Of a stretch of DNA of 27,318 nucleotides, positions 7,332-16,212 are shown piece after piece; position 1 is the first letter of the stretch; each line of letters starts with the position of its first letter. This stretch comes from Ectothiorhodospiraceae bacterium. GTDB taxonomy: Bacteria; Pseudomonadota; Gammaproteobacteria; Thiohalomonadales; Thiohalomonadaceae. The position numbers and the translations under genes were made by a program. Where the stretch lies: assembly GCA_007125455.1 (NCBI GenBank), contig SLDE01000223.1:1-27318 (forward strand), written 5' to 3'. A model generated the notes under the pieces. That model was not told the origin of the DNA and searched no databases. It saw only the letters and a list, made by a program, of their open reading frames with translations.

Positions 7332-9218
7332 TCAGAGCTGGTATTCCAGCGCGATCTTGTTCTGTAGCTTGCGTCCCTGACGGAAGGCCTCCTTGAGGAT
7401 GCGCCGATCCAGCTCATTGAGGGTGTCCGGGTCGAGCCGGTTGCTCAGCGGGCGCCCATCCTTGGCCTGCTGGCGATGGTTGCGCATCCGCAGCAGTTGG
7501 ATGAAGTGGTAGGCCTCACACCAGGCGGCGACGTCCCGCTCGCGCAGGGCACCGCAGTCGCCCGCGGCACGCAGGCGTGCCTCGGTGTTGACCTCGCTGA
7601 TACCGTTGGCCAGGGCGATGATGCGTGCGGCATCGACGAAGGGGGTCAGCCCCTGTAGCTTGAGATCCAGGGTGTGGGCCTCGTCGCCGCTGGAGCTGAG
7701 CTTGAACTCGCCGAACAGCCCCAGGGGTGGCTTGAATTGCATCGAGTTGCCAGCCAGCTGGCGACGGAAGCGGCTATTGTGACCGGTCTGCTTGAGCAGC
7801 GACTGACGCAAGGGCTCGATCTGGCTGGGATCGCCGTACAGCGGGCGGAAGTCAAAAAAGATGGTGGATTTGAGCAAGTGTTCCGGGTTGCCCTGATCGA
7901 TCCAGCGCTCAAAGCGAGCCCGCCATTCATCCAGGCTGAGACAGCATTCTGGGTTGCTGGCCATAATGTTGCCAGGGCAGAGGGGGAAGCCGCACTCGGC
8001 CAGGGCATCATTGATCCGCTTGGCCAGGGGCAACAGGCGTTGGCGGGTCTGTTCGCTGCTCTCATCGGACTGGGGCAGGAACAGGATGCCGTTGTCCTGA
8101 TCGGTCTTGAGGGTCTGCTCGCTGCGCCCCTCGCTGCCGAAGGCCAGCCACACGAAGGGCGGTACGGGTTCGTCATGGGCTTCGAGCATCAGGGCGATGA
8201 CTCGGCGGGTCAGATTGTCGTTAAGCGCGGCGACCAGCCGGGTGAGCTGGTCCACCGAGGCCCCCTGGGCGAGCATCTGCTCGACCAGACGGTGGATGTC
8301 GTGGCCCAGTGGGGTGAGTTGTTCCAGGCTGGTGGCACGGGCAATGGCCTGGCCCAGACTGGCGATCCCCACCCGCTGCAGGGAAAAGATGTCCCGCTCG
8401 GAGATCATCCCCAGCAAGCGCCCGCGCTCCACCACGCAGATATGCCCAAAGCCGTGCCGTGCCATCAGCAGGGCCGCCTCGTGGGCCATGGCATCGGCGG
8501 GCAGGCTGAGCGGGTCCGGGGTCATCACCTCGCTGATCGGGGTCTTTAGCTCACAGCTCTCCTTGGCCACGTGGCGCAGCAGGTCGTGCAGGGTGAAGAT
8601 CCCCAGGGCGCGCCGGTTCTGATCGCTGACGATCATGCTGCCGATGTGCTCCTGCTGCATGGTCTGCAGCGCGGCCTTTAGTGGCGTATCGGGCAGGCAG
8701 GTGACCGCCTCGCGCACCAGCAGCTCACGCAACGGGGTGTTGAGGGAGTTGTCCTCGGCAATACGGCTGGCGCTGCGGGCCTGTACCCGGCGCAGGGCGT
8801 TATCCAGCAGGTTGGCCAGGCGGCGGGTGCAAAAGTCGTGGAAGGGGGCGCTGTGCTGCAGCAGGTAGTCGAAGGCTGGGCGATCCAGTTCATAGCAAAA
8901 GCTGTCTTCGGCGGCGCGGGCGATGGTTTGTACCGGGCGGTTGGCAAGCAGGGCACCGATGGGGAAGCACTCGCCCGGACTCAGCTCCCAGCCGCTGCCC
9001 TCTTCGCCATCCTGGGACTCGCCCCGGATGCGCCCCTGCTTGATGATGTAGAAATTCTCCGGTACGCCGGCGTCGGGTGTGGTGACGATGGTGTCCCGTG
9101 CGTGAAATGCCAGCTTGAGCCGCTTGGCCAGATAGTCGAGATGATCCGCCTCCATCTGGTCAAAGGGGGCGTGCTGTTTGAGAAAGTCAATGGTCTGGTT
9201 GAGCGCACTGGTTTCCAC
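7332..9218 (-). CDS. cNMP-like/CBS/DUF294 nucleotidyltransferase-like protein (paralogue 2)
   Basis: A 628-residue paralogue of the DUF294 protein at 3109-4974, with the same order: a cyclic-nucleotide-binding-like domain (~10-130; PGECFPIGALLANRP only partly resembles the cassette), two CBS domains (~165-285, with GIFTLHD and GMISERD), a DUF294 nucleotidyltransferase domain with GSEGRSE and DQD (G361, S362, D373, D375), and DUF294_C. The start is GTG at 9216-9218 with AGGTGG about 10 nt upstream. It is the first gene after a sigma-54 promoter and precedes the symporter subunits on the same strand, so it may be made with them. Modification or sensing of the transporter is speculative; the catalytic residues look intact. 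Confidence 0.91.
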   Translation of the reverse strand: METSALNQTIDFLKQHAPFDQMEADHLDYLAKRLKLAFHARDTIVTTPDAGVPENFYIIKQGRIRGESQDGEEGSGWELSPGECFPIGALLANRPVQTIARAAEDSFCYELDRPAFDYLLQHSAPFHDFCTRRLANLLDNALRRVQARSASRIAEDNSLNTPLRELLVREAVTCLPDTPLKAALQTMQQEHIGSMIVSDQNRRALGIFTLHDLLRHVAKESCELKTPISEVMTPDPLSLPADAMAHEAALLMARHGFGHICVVERGRLLGMISERDIFSLQRVGIASLGQAIARATSLEQLTPLGHDIHRLVEQMLAQGASVDQLTRLVAALNDNLTRRVIALMLEAHDEPVPPFVWLAFGSEGRSEQTLKTDQDNGILFLPQSDESSEQTRQRLLPLAKRINDALAECGFPLCPGNIMASNPECCLSLDEWRARFERWIDQGNPEHLLKSTIFFDFRPLYGDPSQIEPLRQSLLKQTGHNSRFRRQLAGNSMQFKPPLGLFGEFKLSSSGDEAHTLDLKLQGLTPFVDAARIIALANGISEVNTEARLRAAGDCGALRERDVAAWCEAYHFIQLLRMRNHRQQAKDGRPLSNRLDPDTLNELDRRILKEAFRQGRKLQNKIALEYQL

Positions 9219-9255
9219 GGCCGGTGTTCCACCTGGTTGGGGTTTAGCGGATTAA

Positions 9256-9271
9256 AGCAAGGCCTGTGCCA
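9256..9271 (-). promoter_or_regulatory. Sigma-54 promoter of DUF294 paralogue 2
   Basis: Read on the minus strand, the sequence is TGGCAC-N5-TTGCT, a full match to the -24/-12 consensus with correct spacing. The -12 GC is at 9257-9258, predicting a start near 9246 and a leader of about 28 nt before the GTG. Half-sites for an activator lie about 75-130 bp upstream of that start, as expected for an enhancer-dependent promoter. Confidence 0.85.
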
Positions 9272-9320
9272 GCCATGGCACACTTAGGAATCAGCGAGAT
9301 AGCCATCTTGAATGTGTGCG

Positions 9321-9375
9321 GTGTTACCTTGCGTAACAGATAAGTGTTACTTCCTGTAACACTTCCTCGTAACAC
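9321..9375. promoter_or_regulatory. Array of five TGTTAC/GTAACA half-sites (putative activator sites)
   Basis: Half-sites lie at 9321-9327 (GTGTTAC), 9333-9338 (GTAACA), 9344-9350 (GTGTTAC), 9356-9362 (GTAACAC) and 9369-9375 (GTAACAC). Centres are 11.5-13 bp apart, about one helical turn. Two pairs form TGTTAC-N5-GTAACA palindromes. As I recall, TGTTAC/GTAACA half-sites are the recognition elements of CbrB at crcZ in Pseudomonas. The array sits between a sigma-54 promoter (minus) and a sigma-70 promoter (plus). Confidence 0.7.
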
Positions 9376-9411
9376 GCTGTGAACTTTTTCGCAGAAACTT
9401 GCCCACAGCAC

Positions 9412-9439
9412 TTGAAATATAAGTTTGCGCTAATATACT
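9412..9439 (+). promoter_or_regulatory. Sigma-70 promoter of the rhodanese gene
   Basis: TTGAAA (9412-9417) and TATACT (9434-9439) are separated by 16 nt, predicting a start near 9446 and a leader of about 32 nt. Confidence 0.65.
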
Positions 9440-9477
9440 CTGTACTAATGCAATGATTGAGTAATGAGGTCGGGAAT

Positions 9478-9813
9478 ATGCTGTTTTCCAATATCAAAGA
9501 GATCGACTCCAAGGAGCTGGCGAACTGGATAGCTGACGAATCCCGTCAGTTTCGTATCATTGATGTCCGTGAGCCGATGGAGATCGCCCAGGGCTCGATC
9601 CCCGGTGCCGAGGCAATGCCGCTCTCTTCCCTGGGTAATCGCATCAGTGAACTCGATAACCAGCAGCAAGTGGTGTTTATCTGCCGTAGTGGTGCCCGCT
9701 CCGGGCAGGTCTGCGCCTACCTGGCCCAGAATGGCTATGACAATGTCTACAACCTGCGTGGCGGGGTGATGGGCTGGGCGCAGAACGGCTTTGAGTTTGC
9801 CAAGGTCTCCTGA
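9478..9813 (+). CDS. Single-domain rhodanese-like sulfurtransferase
   Basis: An 111-residue cytosolic protein covering one rhodanese domain. IIDVREPMEIAQGSIPGAEAMPLSS is the N-terminal core, and CRSGARS (active-site C69) is the six-residue loop that carries persulfide in sulfurtransferases of the GlpE/PspE size class. LRGGVMGWA near the end is also typical. There is no signal peptide. The ATG at 9478 is preceded by GAGGT 7 nt upstream; an in-frame TTG 21 nt earlier is less likely. It is transcribed away from the DUF294 gene from a sigma-70-type promoter. The physiological sulfur acceptor cannot be told from the sequence. Confidence 0.93.
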   Translation: MLFSNIKEIDSKELANWIADESRQFRIIDVREPMEIAQGSIPGAEAMPLSSLGNRISELDNQQQVVFICRSGARSGQVCAYLAQNGYDNVYNLRGGVMGWAQNGFEFAKVS

Positions 9814-9920
9814 TTAGCATCCCGTGCCCTTGTTCCTCCCCCTCGGATAGTGTCTAATCGCCCTAAAGGGAGGCCTGCCGGAAGGTAACTCCCTGCGAAC
9901 GTAAAAAACCGGGGGGAATA

Positions 9921-12900
9921 ATGGCTAACCAAAGGGATGACAGGGCGCTGTGCCGTGCACAGTTGGCCCGCTGCTATCGTATGGGCTTGCCAGCGGCATT
10001 TGTCCATTTATTGATCGCGGCTGGGCTTGCCGTCCTGCTGCATGGCCAGATGGAGACGCGGCTAATCTATTCCTGGCTATCGGCACTGGTTGTGGTTCAG
10101 CTGTTTTGGCTGGGCAGCTATGTAATGCATGAGCGCGAGGCCCAAGCACACTCGCGCGACGGGCTGTGGATGCTCCTGCATGGCCTGACCACGCTCGCCT
10201 CGGGTGCCCTGTGGGGTGCCTTGATCCTGTTACAGTTTCCCCACCTCACTTCCCAGGGACAGCACCTTTTGCTGCTGGTCGGCCTGTTTATCGCCCTTGG
10301 CGGGCTCTGGTTGCACCGGGTTTCCTACTGGCTGGGGGCCGCTTTTGCCGCGCTGATTATGCTGCCGTTGTTGTATGGGCTGTGGGAACGGGGGCAAGGG
10401 CTGGAGTTTGCCCTGTTGGCCTTTCTTTCCGTTTGGGTGTTTGCGGCTGCCGCCTACATGCAGAGCCGGGATATCGCGCTGTTTCGGCTCTGGCGCGAGA
10501 ACAAGCGTAACGAACATGAACGCGACGCCTACCGGGGCTACTTTGCCCACGCCAGGGAGCTGGCTCACCTCGCCAGTTGGCGGATAAAACTGAGTAGCGG
10601 CGAGCTGGAGTGGTCTGACGAGGCCTACGACATGTTCGGTATCCCCAGGGGGGAGGCCCTTAGCCGTGAGCGGGTTGCCAGTGCCATCTATCGCAGCGAT
10701 CGTGAAGAATACTTTTTGGCCCTCGACCGGGCGATTCAGGGACAACAGAGCCTGCAGCGGGAGTTTCGGGTGGTGCATCCCGATGGCAGCATCCATGTGC
10801 TGCGTGACAATGGTGAGTTGCTCTTCGATGAGGAGGGCCGGGCGCAGCGCATGATGGGGGTGATTGCCGATGTCACCAACGAAGTGACAGCGGAATTTCG
10901 CAGCCGCAATGCCTACATGGAGTTCAATCGTATCCTCAAGCACATGCAGGATACCTATTATCGTGCCGATCCGCTGGGACGACTCAGCATGCTCTCCGAC
11001 TCGGTGGAGCTGTTACTGGGCTATAGCCCACAGGAGATGGTGGGGCGCTCGATAGCCGATCTTTATTCGGTGGCACGCCACGGGCAGATCTTTTTGCGCG
11101 ACCTGCATGCCCACGGTGGCAATCTGCGCAACTACGAGATCGAGATGCAGCATCGCGATGGACACGCGGTATGGGTTTCGGTGAATGCCCAGTTTATCGT
11201 CGATAGCACCGGCAAAACCATCGGCATTGATGGGACCATTCGCGATGTGACCGCCCTCAAGCACGCACGCCATGCCCTGCATAAGGAAAAAGAGCTGGCC
11301 CTGGTGACATTGCAATCGATCGGTGATGGGGTGATCACCACCGACGAGGCCGGGCTGGTCAGTTACCTCAACCCCAGTGCCGAGCGACTACTGGGTCGGC
11401 ATCATGAAAAGGTGGCCGGAGAGCATTTTAGTGATGTGCTGCCACTACTGGATGAGGCCACGGGTGAGTCGCTGGGGGACTTGGTGCGTATGAGCATGTC
11501 GCTCGACTCCGGTGGCGCACAGGTGGATGACGGGCTGTTTATCCGCGATGATGGCGGGCGCTTCCATCTGAAGGTCACTACCGCGCCGATGCGCGATCAC
11601 TATGGCCACCTGATCGGGGCCGTACTGGTCTTGCATGATGTCACCGAGGCGATGGGCATGGCCCAGCAGTTAAGCTATCAGGCCAGCCACGACATGCTTA
11701 CCGGCTTGTATAACCGGCGGGTATTCGAGAAGCGTCTGGAGGAGGCGATCCGCTCGGCGCTGGAATCCCATCAGCAGCATGTGCTGTGTTACCTCGATCT
11801 GGATCAGTTCAAAGTGGTCAACGATACCTGCGGCCACAAGGCCGGGGATGAGCTACTGCAGCAACTGGCCACCCTGATGCAGGAGAATGTACGCGATACC
11901 GATGTGCTGGCTCGTCTGGGTGGTGATGAGTTTGGCATTCTGCTGGAACACTGTCATACCGACAAGGCAATGAAGATCGCCGACAAGCTGCGTCAGGCGG
12001 TGCGCGATTATCGCTTTATCTGGGACGATAAGTCCTTCGAGATCGGCGTGTCGATTGGGGTGGTGCCGATCCAGGCCGATAGTGGCAATCTGGCCTACGT
12101 GTTGGCGGCGGCAGATGCCGCCTGCTATATCGCCAAGGACGACGGGCGAAACCGGGTACACGTCTACCAGCCCGACGACGAGGCGGTGGTGCAGCGCCAT
12201 GGCGAGATGCAGTGGGTGCACCGCCTTTCTTCCGCCTTCGAGACCGACAGTTTCGAGCTTTATGCCCAGCCTATTGTGCACGTGGCGGGCGATCGGGTGG
12301 TCTCGCACTACGAGATCCTGGTGCGCATGCACGACACCAATGGACGCATCGTCCCACCCGGTGCCTTTATCCCGGCGGCAGAGCGCTACAATCTCATGCC
12401 GACCATCGATCGCTGGGTGATCCGCACCACCCTGGAAATGCTGCGTGATGCCCAGGGCGATCTGGCCTTCCCGCCGGTGGAGTGTGCGATCAATCTATCC
12501 GGTCAGTCGCTATGTGACGATCACTTCCTGGAGTATGTCATTGATCTGTTCGACGAAACCGGTGTGCCCTGTGAGAATATCAACTTTGAGGTGACCGAGA
12601 CCGCTGCGGTGGCGAATCTGTCTCGCGCCACCCGTTTTATCAGCATCCTGCGCGGCATGGGCTGTAGCTTTGCGCTGGATGACTTTGGTGCCGGCTTGAG
12701 CTCCTTTGGCTACCTCAAGAGCCTGCCCATCGACTACCTGAAGATCGACGGCGCCTTTGTGCGCGACATGGTCACCGATCAGGTGGATCGGGCGATGGTG
12801 GAGTCGATCAACCAGATCGGTCACATCATGGGCTTGAAGACCATTGGCGAGTACGCCGAGGATGAGTCGGTGCTGTTGGCGCTGGAGCGCGCCGGGGTCG

Positions 12901-12995
12901 ACTTCGCCCAGGGACACGGGATCGCCCCGGCGAAGCCCTTCTGTGAAGTGCTGGAGGAGCAGGTGCGCAGCACTCGCCAGCGTGAAGCCTCCTAG
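9921..12995 (+). CDS. Membrane-bound PAS/GGDEF/EAL cyclic-di-GMP enzyme
   Basis: A 1024-residue protein. An N-terminal membrane domain with about six hydrophobic segments (~20-180) is followed by three PAS-like domains (~210-315, ~330-450, ~455-580), a GGDEF domain (~590-750) and an EAL domain (~765-1010). The cyclase signature RLGGDEF is intact (667-671), preceded by RDTD at the correct distance to be the inhibitory I-site. The EAL signature is EIL (E798), and downstream catalytic residues are present in NLSGQSL, TETAA, LDDFGAG, KTIGEYAE and AQGHG. Both diguanylate cyclase and phosphodiesterase activities are therefore possible; dominance cannot be read from sequence. The ATG has a GGGGGG ribosome site 4-5 nt upstream. 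Its stop overlaps the stop of the convergent hybrid kinase gene. Confidence 0.94.
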   Translation: MANQRDDRALCRAQLARCYRMGLPAAFVHLLIAAGLAVLLHGQMETRLIYSWLSALVVVQLFWLGSYVMHEREAQAHSRDGLWMLLHGLTTLASGALWGALILLQFPHLTSQGQHLLLLVGLFIALGGLWLHRVSYWLGAAFAALIMLPLLYGLWERGQGLEFALLAFLSVWVFAAAAYMQSRDIALFRLWRENKRNEHERDAYRGYFAHARELAHLASWRIKLSSGELEWSDEAYDMFGIPRGEALSRERVASAIYRSDREEYFLALDRAIQGQQSLQREFRVVHPDGSIHVLRDNGELLFDEEGRAQRMMGVIADVTNEVTAEFRSRNAYMEFNRILKHMQDTYYRADPLGRLSMLSDSVELLLGYSPQEMVGRSIADLYSVARHGQIFLRDLHAHGGNLRNYEIEMQHRDGHAVWVSVNAQFIVDSTGKTIGIDGTIRDVTALKHARHALHKEKELALVTLQSIGDGVITTDEAGLVSYLNPSAERLLGRHHEKVAGEHFSDVLPLLDEATGESLGDLVRMSMSLDSGGAQVDDGLFIRDDGGRFHLKVTTAPMRDHYGHLIGAVLVLHDVTEAMGMAQQLSYQASHDMLTGLYNRRVFEKRLEEAIRSALESHQQHVLCYLDLDQFKVVNDTCGHKAGDELLQQLATLMQENVRDTDVLARLGGDEFGILLEHCHTDKAMKIADKLRQAVRDYRFIWDDKSFEIGVSIGVVPIQADSGNLAYVLAAADAACYIAKDDGRNRVHVYQPDDEAVVQRHGEMQWVHRLSSAFETDSFELYAQPIVHVAGDRVVSHYEILVRMHDTNGRIVPPGAFIPAAERYNLMPTIDRWVIRTTLEMLRDAQGDLAFPPVECAINLSGQSLCDDHFLEYVIDLFDETGVPCENINFEVTETAAVANLSRATRFISILRGMGCSFALDDFGAGLSSFGYLKSLPIDYLKIDGAFVRDMVTDQVDRAMVESINQIGHIMGLKTIGEYAEDESVLLALERAGVDFAQGHGIAPAKPFCEVLEEQVRSTRQREAS

Positions 12996-15154
12996 AGGTA
13001 GCGGTGCAGCAGGCTAAACAGTGCCTCGCGTCCCAGCGGTTTGGCATGAAACTCGTTACAGCCGGCGGCAAGCGCGGCGCTACGATCCTCTTCCATCGCA
13101 CTGGCACTGAGGGCAATGATGGGGCAGGGGAGTCGGCCCTGGCTGTTTTCCAGCGCCCGTATCTGGCGGGTGGCACTGCCGCCATCCAGTTGCGGCATCT
13201 GCATGTCCATGATCACCAGATCCGGGCTGTGCTGGCGGAATAACTCGACCGCCTCCACCCCGTTATGGGCTTGCCAGATCGTGCACTGACTGTCCTGTAG
13301 AAAGGCACTAAGCACCTTCTGGTTCATCGCCGAGTCATCGGCGATCAGGATCCCCACCGCCGGTAACTCCCCGCTATGGGTATGCGCCTTTTGACGGCTT
13401 TCCTGCTGCGGCAGGTCATCGCCCAGCGGCAGCGGGATGGTGAAACTAAAGCGGCTCCCGTGGCCCGGCTGGCTGTCGATTTTGATCCTGCCGCCCATTG
13501 CCTCAACCAGGTGACGGGAGATGGACAGACCTAGCCCGGTGCCGCCCTGTTCACGGGTACTGCCACTATTCAATTGGGTAAAGGGTTGGAAGATCTGCTC
13601 ACATTGCTCAGGCGCGATGCCACTGCCGGTATCGACGACGGCAAAGTCTACCTGTTGGCGATCCCGCTGTGTCACCAGGATGTTGACCTCGCCACGCTGG
13701 GTGAACTTGATGGCATTGCCGATCAGGTTCATCAGGATCTGTTGCAGGCGCTGGGGATCGCCGCGTCGCAGCGGGGCAAGCCCACTGTCGATGGACAGTT
13801 GTAACTTCAAACCCTTTTCCTGCGCCTGGCTGCGCAGCAGTGCCGCTACGTTATTGATCAGTTTATCCAGATCGAAGGTCTTGTTGGCCAACTGCAAGCC
13901 ACCGGCCTCCAGGCGGGAATAATCGAGGATGTCGTTGATCAGGTTGAGCAGGTGGTTGCCCGCGTAGTGAAAGTTCTCCACATATTCGTTCTGACGCCGG
14001 TTCAGCTCGGTTTGGCGCAGCATCTCCGCCATGCCGAGGATGGCATGCATCGGGGTGCGGATCTCGTGGCTCACGGTGGCGAGAAACTGGCTCTTGATGC
14101 GGTTGGCCAGCTCGGCGTTGTCGCGTGCCTGGCGTAGTTCGTCCTCCATCTTGCGCCGCTCAGTGATGTCGCGGGCGTTGACCACCAACGCGGGTGGCTC
14201 GCGATCATCCACTCGCCTGCCCACGCAATCGAATAGACGCCAATTGCCCTCCACATCGTGCAGCCTCAGCTCGACCCGCGAGGAGCCGGTCTCAAAGGCG
14301 GTTTGGATCGCCTCGGCGGCGCTTTGCTGATCCTCTGGATGGATCATCTCCAGGGCGGGCTTATTGTGCCAACTGCCCGCCTTGAAGCCGAGGATCTTCT
14401 CCATGGTGGGGCTTTCGAACAAAAAGTGCCCATCGTGGGAGATCGAGGTGAGCAGATCGGGGATATTCTCGACCAGGGCACGAAAGTGGCTTTCGCTGCT
14501 GGCGATATCGTCCAGCAGGCGCTGATTGCTCTGGCGTAGCTGTACCGAGTTGATCAGGGTGCGGTGGTTGATGCGCCCGACGATCAGGATGTAGCCGATG
14601 AAAAACAGCAATAGGCCGCCAACGATGCTGTGGATATACCCATCTACCAGTAAGGTATGCACTGCCGGGGGGAGGATGGCACAACAGGCGAACCATACTA
14701 CGGAAGGCCAAATCGAGGCCTGGGAGGCGGAGACCCCTGCGGCGATCCCACAGATCAGCAGCAGTATTACCGCGCTGTGTAGCGGTAGCTGCGGATCGTA
14801 GAACAGCACACCACCAATGCCCCAGGCCAGGCCGATGGCGATCACCCCACGGGTGAAGGAGGCTTGCCAATACCCGCTATCGGCCTGGCCTTCGCGCACG
14901 GTCTTTTTGTAGCGCTGGTGGCGCACAATATTGAGGATGGAAACCAGCGCGATGCTGAAAAACCACCACCAGTGGAGCTGGCTGGGCTCCCACCACACCA
15001 CTAACAGGAGTGCAGCGAGTACGATGTTGAGCAGGATCAGTGGCCACGGGGCGCGTTGATCGAACATATCTACCAGCTCGGCGCGGATCGCCTGCTCATC
15101 AATCGCTGGAGGCTCAGGGCTGTTGAGTGGGCCGGGCGGGTTCATACAGGGCAT
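12992..15154 (-). CDS. Hybrid sensor histidine kinase with PAS and receiver domains
   Basis: A 720-residue inner-membrane kinase. About six hydrophobic segments (~38-190) precede a PAS domain (~215-335), a HisKA domain with TVSHEIRTPMHAILG, a HATPase domain with NLIGNAIKF, DTGSGI and GGTGLGLSISR, and a C-terminal receiver (~600-716) with IADDSAMNQKVL, the phospho-acceptor in VIMDMQMPQLDG, and the KPL lysine. This suits an intramolecular relay to an unidentified Hpt protein, or the receiver may be autoregulatory. Two ATGs (15154 and 15145) are possible and neither has a clear ribosome site. The gene converges on the GGDEF/EAL gene with a 4-bp CTAG overlap of stops. The signal sensed is unknown. 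Confidence 0.93.
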   Translation of the reverse strand: MPCMNPPGPLNSPEPPAIDEQAIRAELVDMFDQRAPWPLILLNIVLAALLLVVWWEPSQLHWWWFFSIALVSILNIVRHQRYKKTVREGQADSGYWQASFTRGVIAIGLAWGIGGVLFYDPQLPLHSAVILLLICGIAAGVSASQASIWPSVVWFACCAILPPAVHTLLVDGYIHSIVGGLLLFFIGYILIVGRINHRTLINSVQLRQSNQRLLDDIASSESHFRALVENIPDLLTSISHDGHFLFESPTMEKILGFKAGSWHNKPALEMIHPEDQQSAAEAIQTAFETGSSRVELRLHDVEGNWRLFDCVGRRVDDREPPALVVNARDITERRKMEDELRQARDNAELANRIKSQFLATVSHEIRTPMHAILGMAEMLRQTELNRRQNEYVENFHYAGNHLLNLINDILDYSRLEAGGLQLANKTFDLDKLINNVAALLRSQAQEKGLKLQLSIDSGLAPLRRGDPQRLQQILMNLIGNAIKFTQRGEVNILVTQRDRQQVDFAVVDTGSGIAPEQCEQIFQPFTQLNSGSTREQGGTGLGLSISRHLVEAMGGRIKIDSQPGHGSRFSFTIPLPLGDDLPQQESRQKAHTHSGELPAVGILIADDSAMNQKVLSAFLQDSQCTIWQAHNGVEAVELFRQHSPDLVIMDMQMPQLDGGSATRQIRALENSQGRLPCPIIALSASAMEEDRSAALAAGCNEFHAKPLGREALFSLLHRYL

Positions 15155-15237
15155 CCGTTGCTGGTATCAGCGGTCATTATAAGGCAGGCTATCGCCATCG
15201 TGCCAATCGGCGGCACACAAAGTCTGGAGGGTCGAGT

Positions 15238-16212
15238 ATGTCTATCCTGGTGGAGGGTGTCTGGCAAGATGAACTGGAATACCTGGGCGGCGATAGCGAG
15301 GGACGATTTCAGCGCAAGGAGAGCGGCTTTCGGGATTGGATCGATGCCGATCCCAGCGCGCGCTTTCCCGCCCAGCCGGGGCGTTACCGCCTTTATGTCT
15401 CCCTGGCCTGCCCATGGGCGCACCGCGCCCTGATTGTGCGTCGTCTCAAGGGGCTGGAGGCGATGATCCCGGTGACCGTGGTCGATCCCATCATGGGGCC
15501 GCGTAGCTGGCACTTCAGCCGTGAGCGCGGTTGCGAGCCCGACCCGGAACTGGGCAGCGAGTGGTTGTATGAGCTGTATCTTGCCGCCGATCCCACCTTT
15601 AGTGGCGTACCTACCGTGCCACTGTTGTGGGATTGCCAGACCCGCACCATCGTCAATAACGAATCCAGCGAGATCGTGCGGATCTTCAACAGTGCCTTTG
15701 ACAGTGTCGGTGCGCGCAGTGAGGTGGATCTCTACCCGGAAAGCCTGCGCGAGGCGATCGACGCGGTTAATGCGCTGGTTTACGACAACGTCAATAACGG
15801 GGTGTACCGTGCCGGTTTTGCTACCACCCAGGCGGCCTACGAAGAGGCCTATGAAGCCGTGTTTGCCACCCTGGATGAGTTGGAGCGCCGCTTGGGTGAA
15901 CAGCGTTATCTCTGTGGCGATAGCACCACCGAGGCCGACTGGCGTCTGTTTACCACCCTGATCCGCTTTGATGCGGTCTACCATGGCCACTTCAAGTGCA
16001 ACCATCGGCGTTTGATCGAATACCCCCACCTGTGGGGCTGGACCCGCGAACTCTACCAGTGGCCAGGGGTGGCTCAGACCGTCGATTTTGACCATATCAA
16101 GCGTCATTACTACCTCAGCCATCGGCAGATCAACCCCACTGGGATCGTCCCTAAAGGGCCGGAACTGACGCTGCTGGCCGCGCACGGCCGCGGCGATATT
16201 CACGGTGGCTAG
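15238..16212 (+). CDS. yqjG: Glutathionyl-hydroquinone reductase (YqjG/ECM4 family)
   Basis: A 324-residue xi-class glutathione transferase that reductively removes glutathione from glutathionyl-hydroquinones, using a second glutathione. The active-site motif is ACPWAHR (C58). The family pattern continues with VDPIMG, VPLLWD, IVNNESSEIVRIFN, GVYRAGFATTQ and LIRFDAVYHGHFKCN. Length and motifs are full. The ATG is preceded by GGAGG 8 nt upstream; an open frame extending 37 codons further up is not supported. The stop TAG ends at 16212 and the stop of the convergent oxidoreductase gene begins at 16213, so the two genes abut. Both act on quinone-type compounds by family, which suggests related functions. 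Confidence 0.95.
   Translation: MSILVEGVWQDELEYLGGDSEGRFQRKESGFRDWIDADPSARFPAQPGRYRLYVSLACPWAHRALIVRRLKGLEAMIPVTVVDPIMGPRSWHFSRERGCEPDPELGSEWLYELYLAADPTFSGVPTVPLLWDCQTRTIVNNESSEIVRIFNSAFDSVGARSEVDLYPESLREAIDAVNALVYDNVNNGVYRAGFATTQAAYEEAYEAVFATLDELERRLGEQRYLCGDSTTEADWRLFTTLIRFDAVYHGHFKCNHRRLIEYPHLWGWTRELYQWPGVAQTVDFDHIKRHYYLSHRQINPTGIVPKGPELTLLAAHGRGDIHGG

Noticed and set aside
9814..9920. Possible cyclic-di-GMP (GEMM) riboswitch before the GGDEF/EAL gene
   Set aside because: Sequences such as GGCCTGCCGG and GGTAAC look superficially like riboswitch parts, but the conserved core and the order of helices do not fit on either strand.
15142..16203. 353-codon minus-strand open frame across the hydroquinone reductase
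   Set aside because: It is antisense to a gene with clear family motifs and shows no domain of its own.
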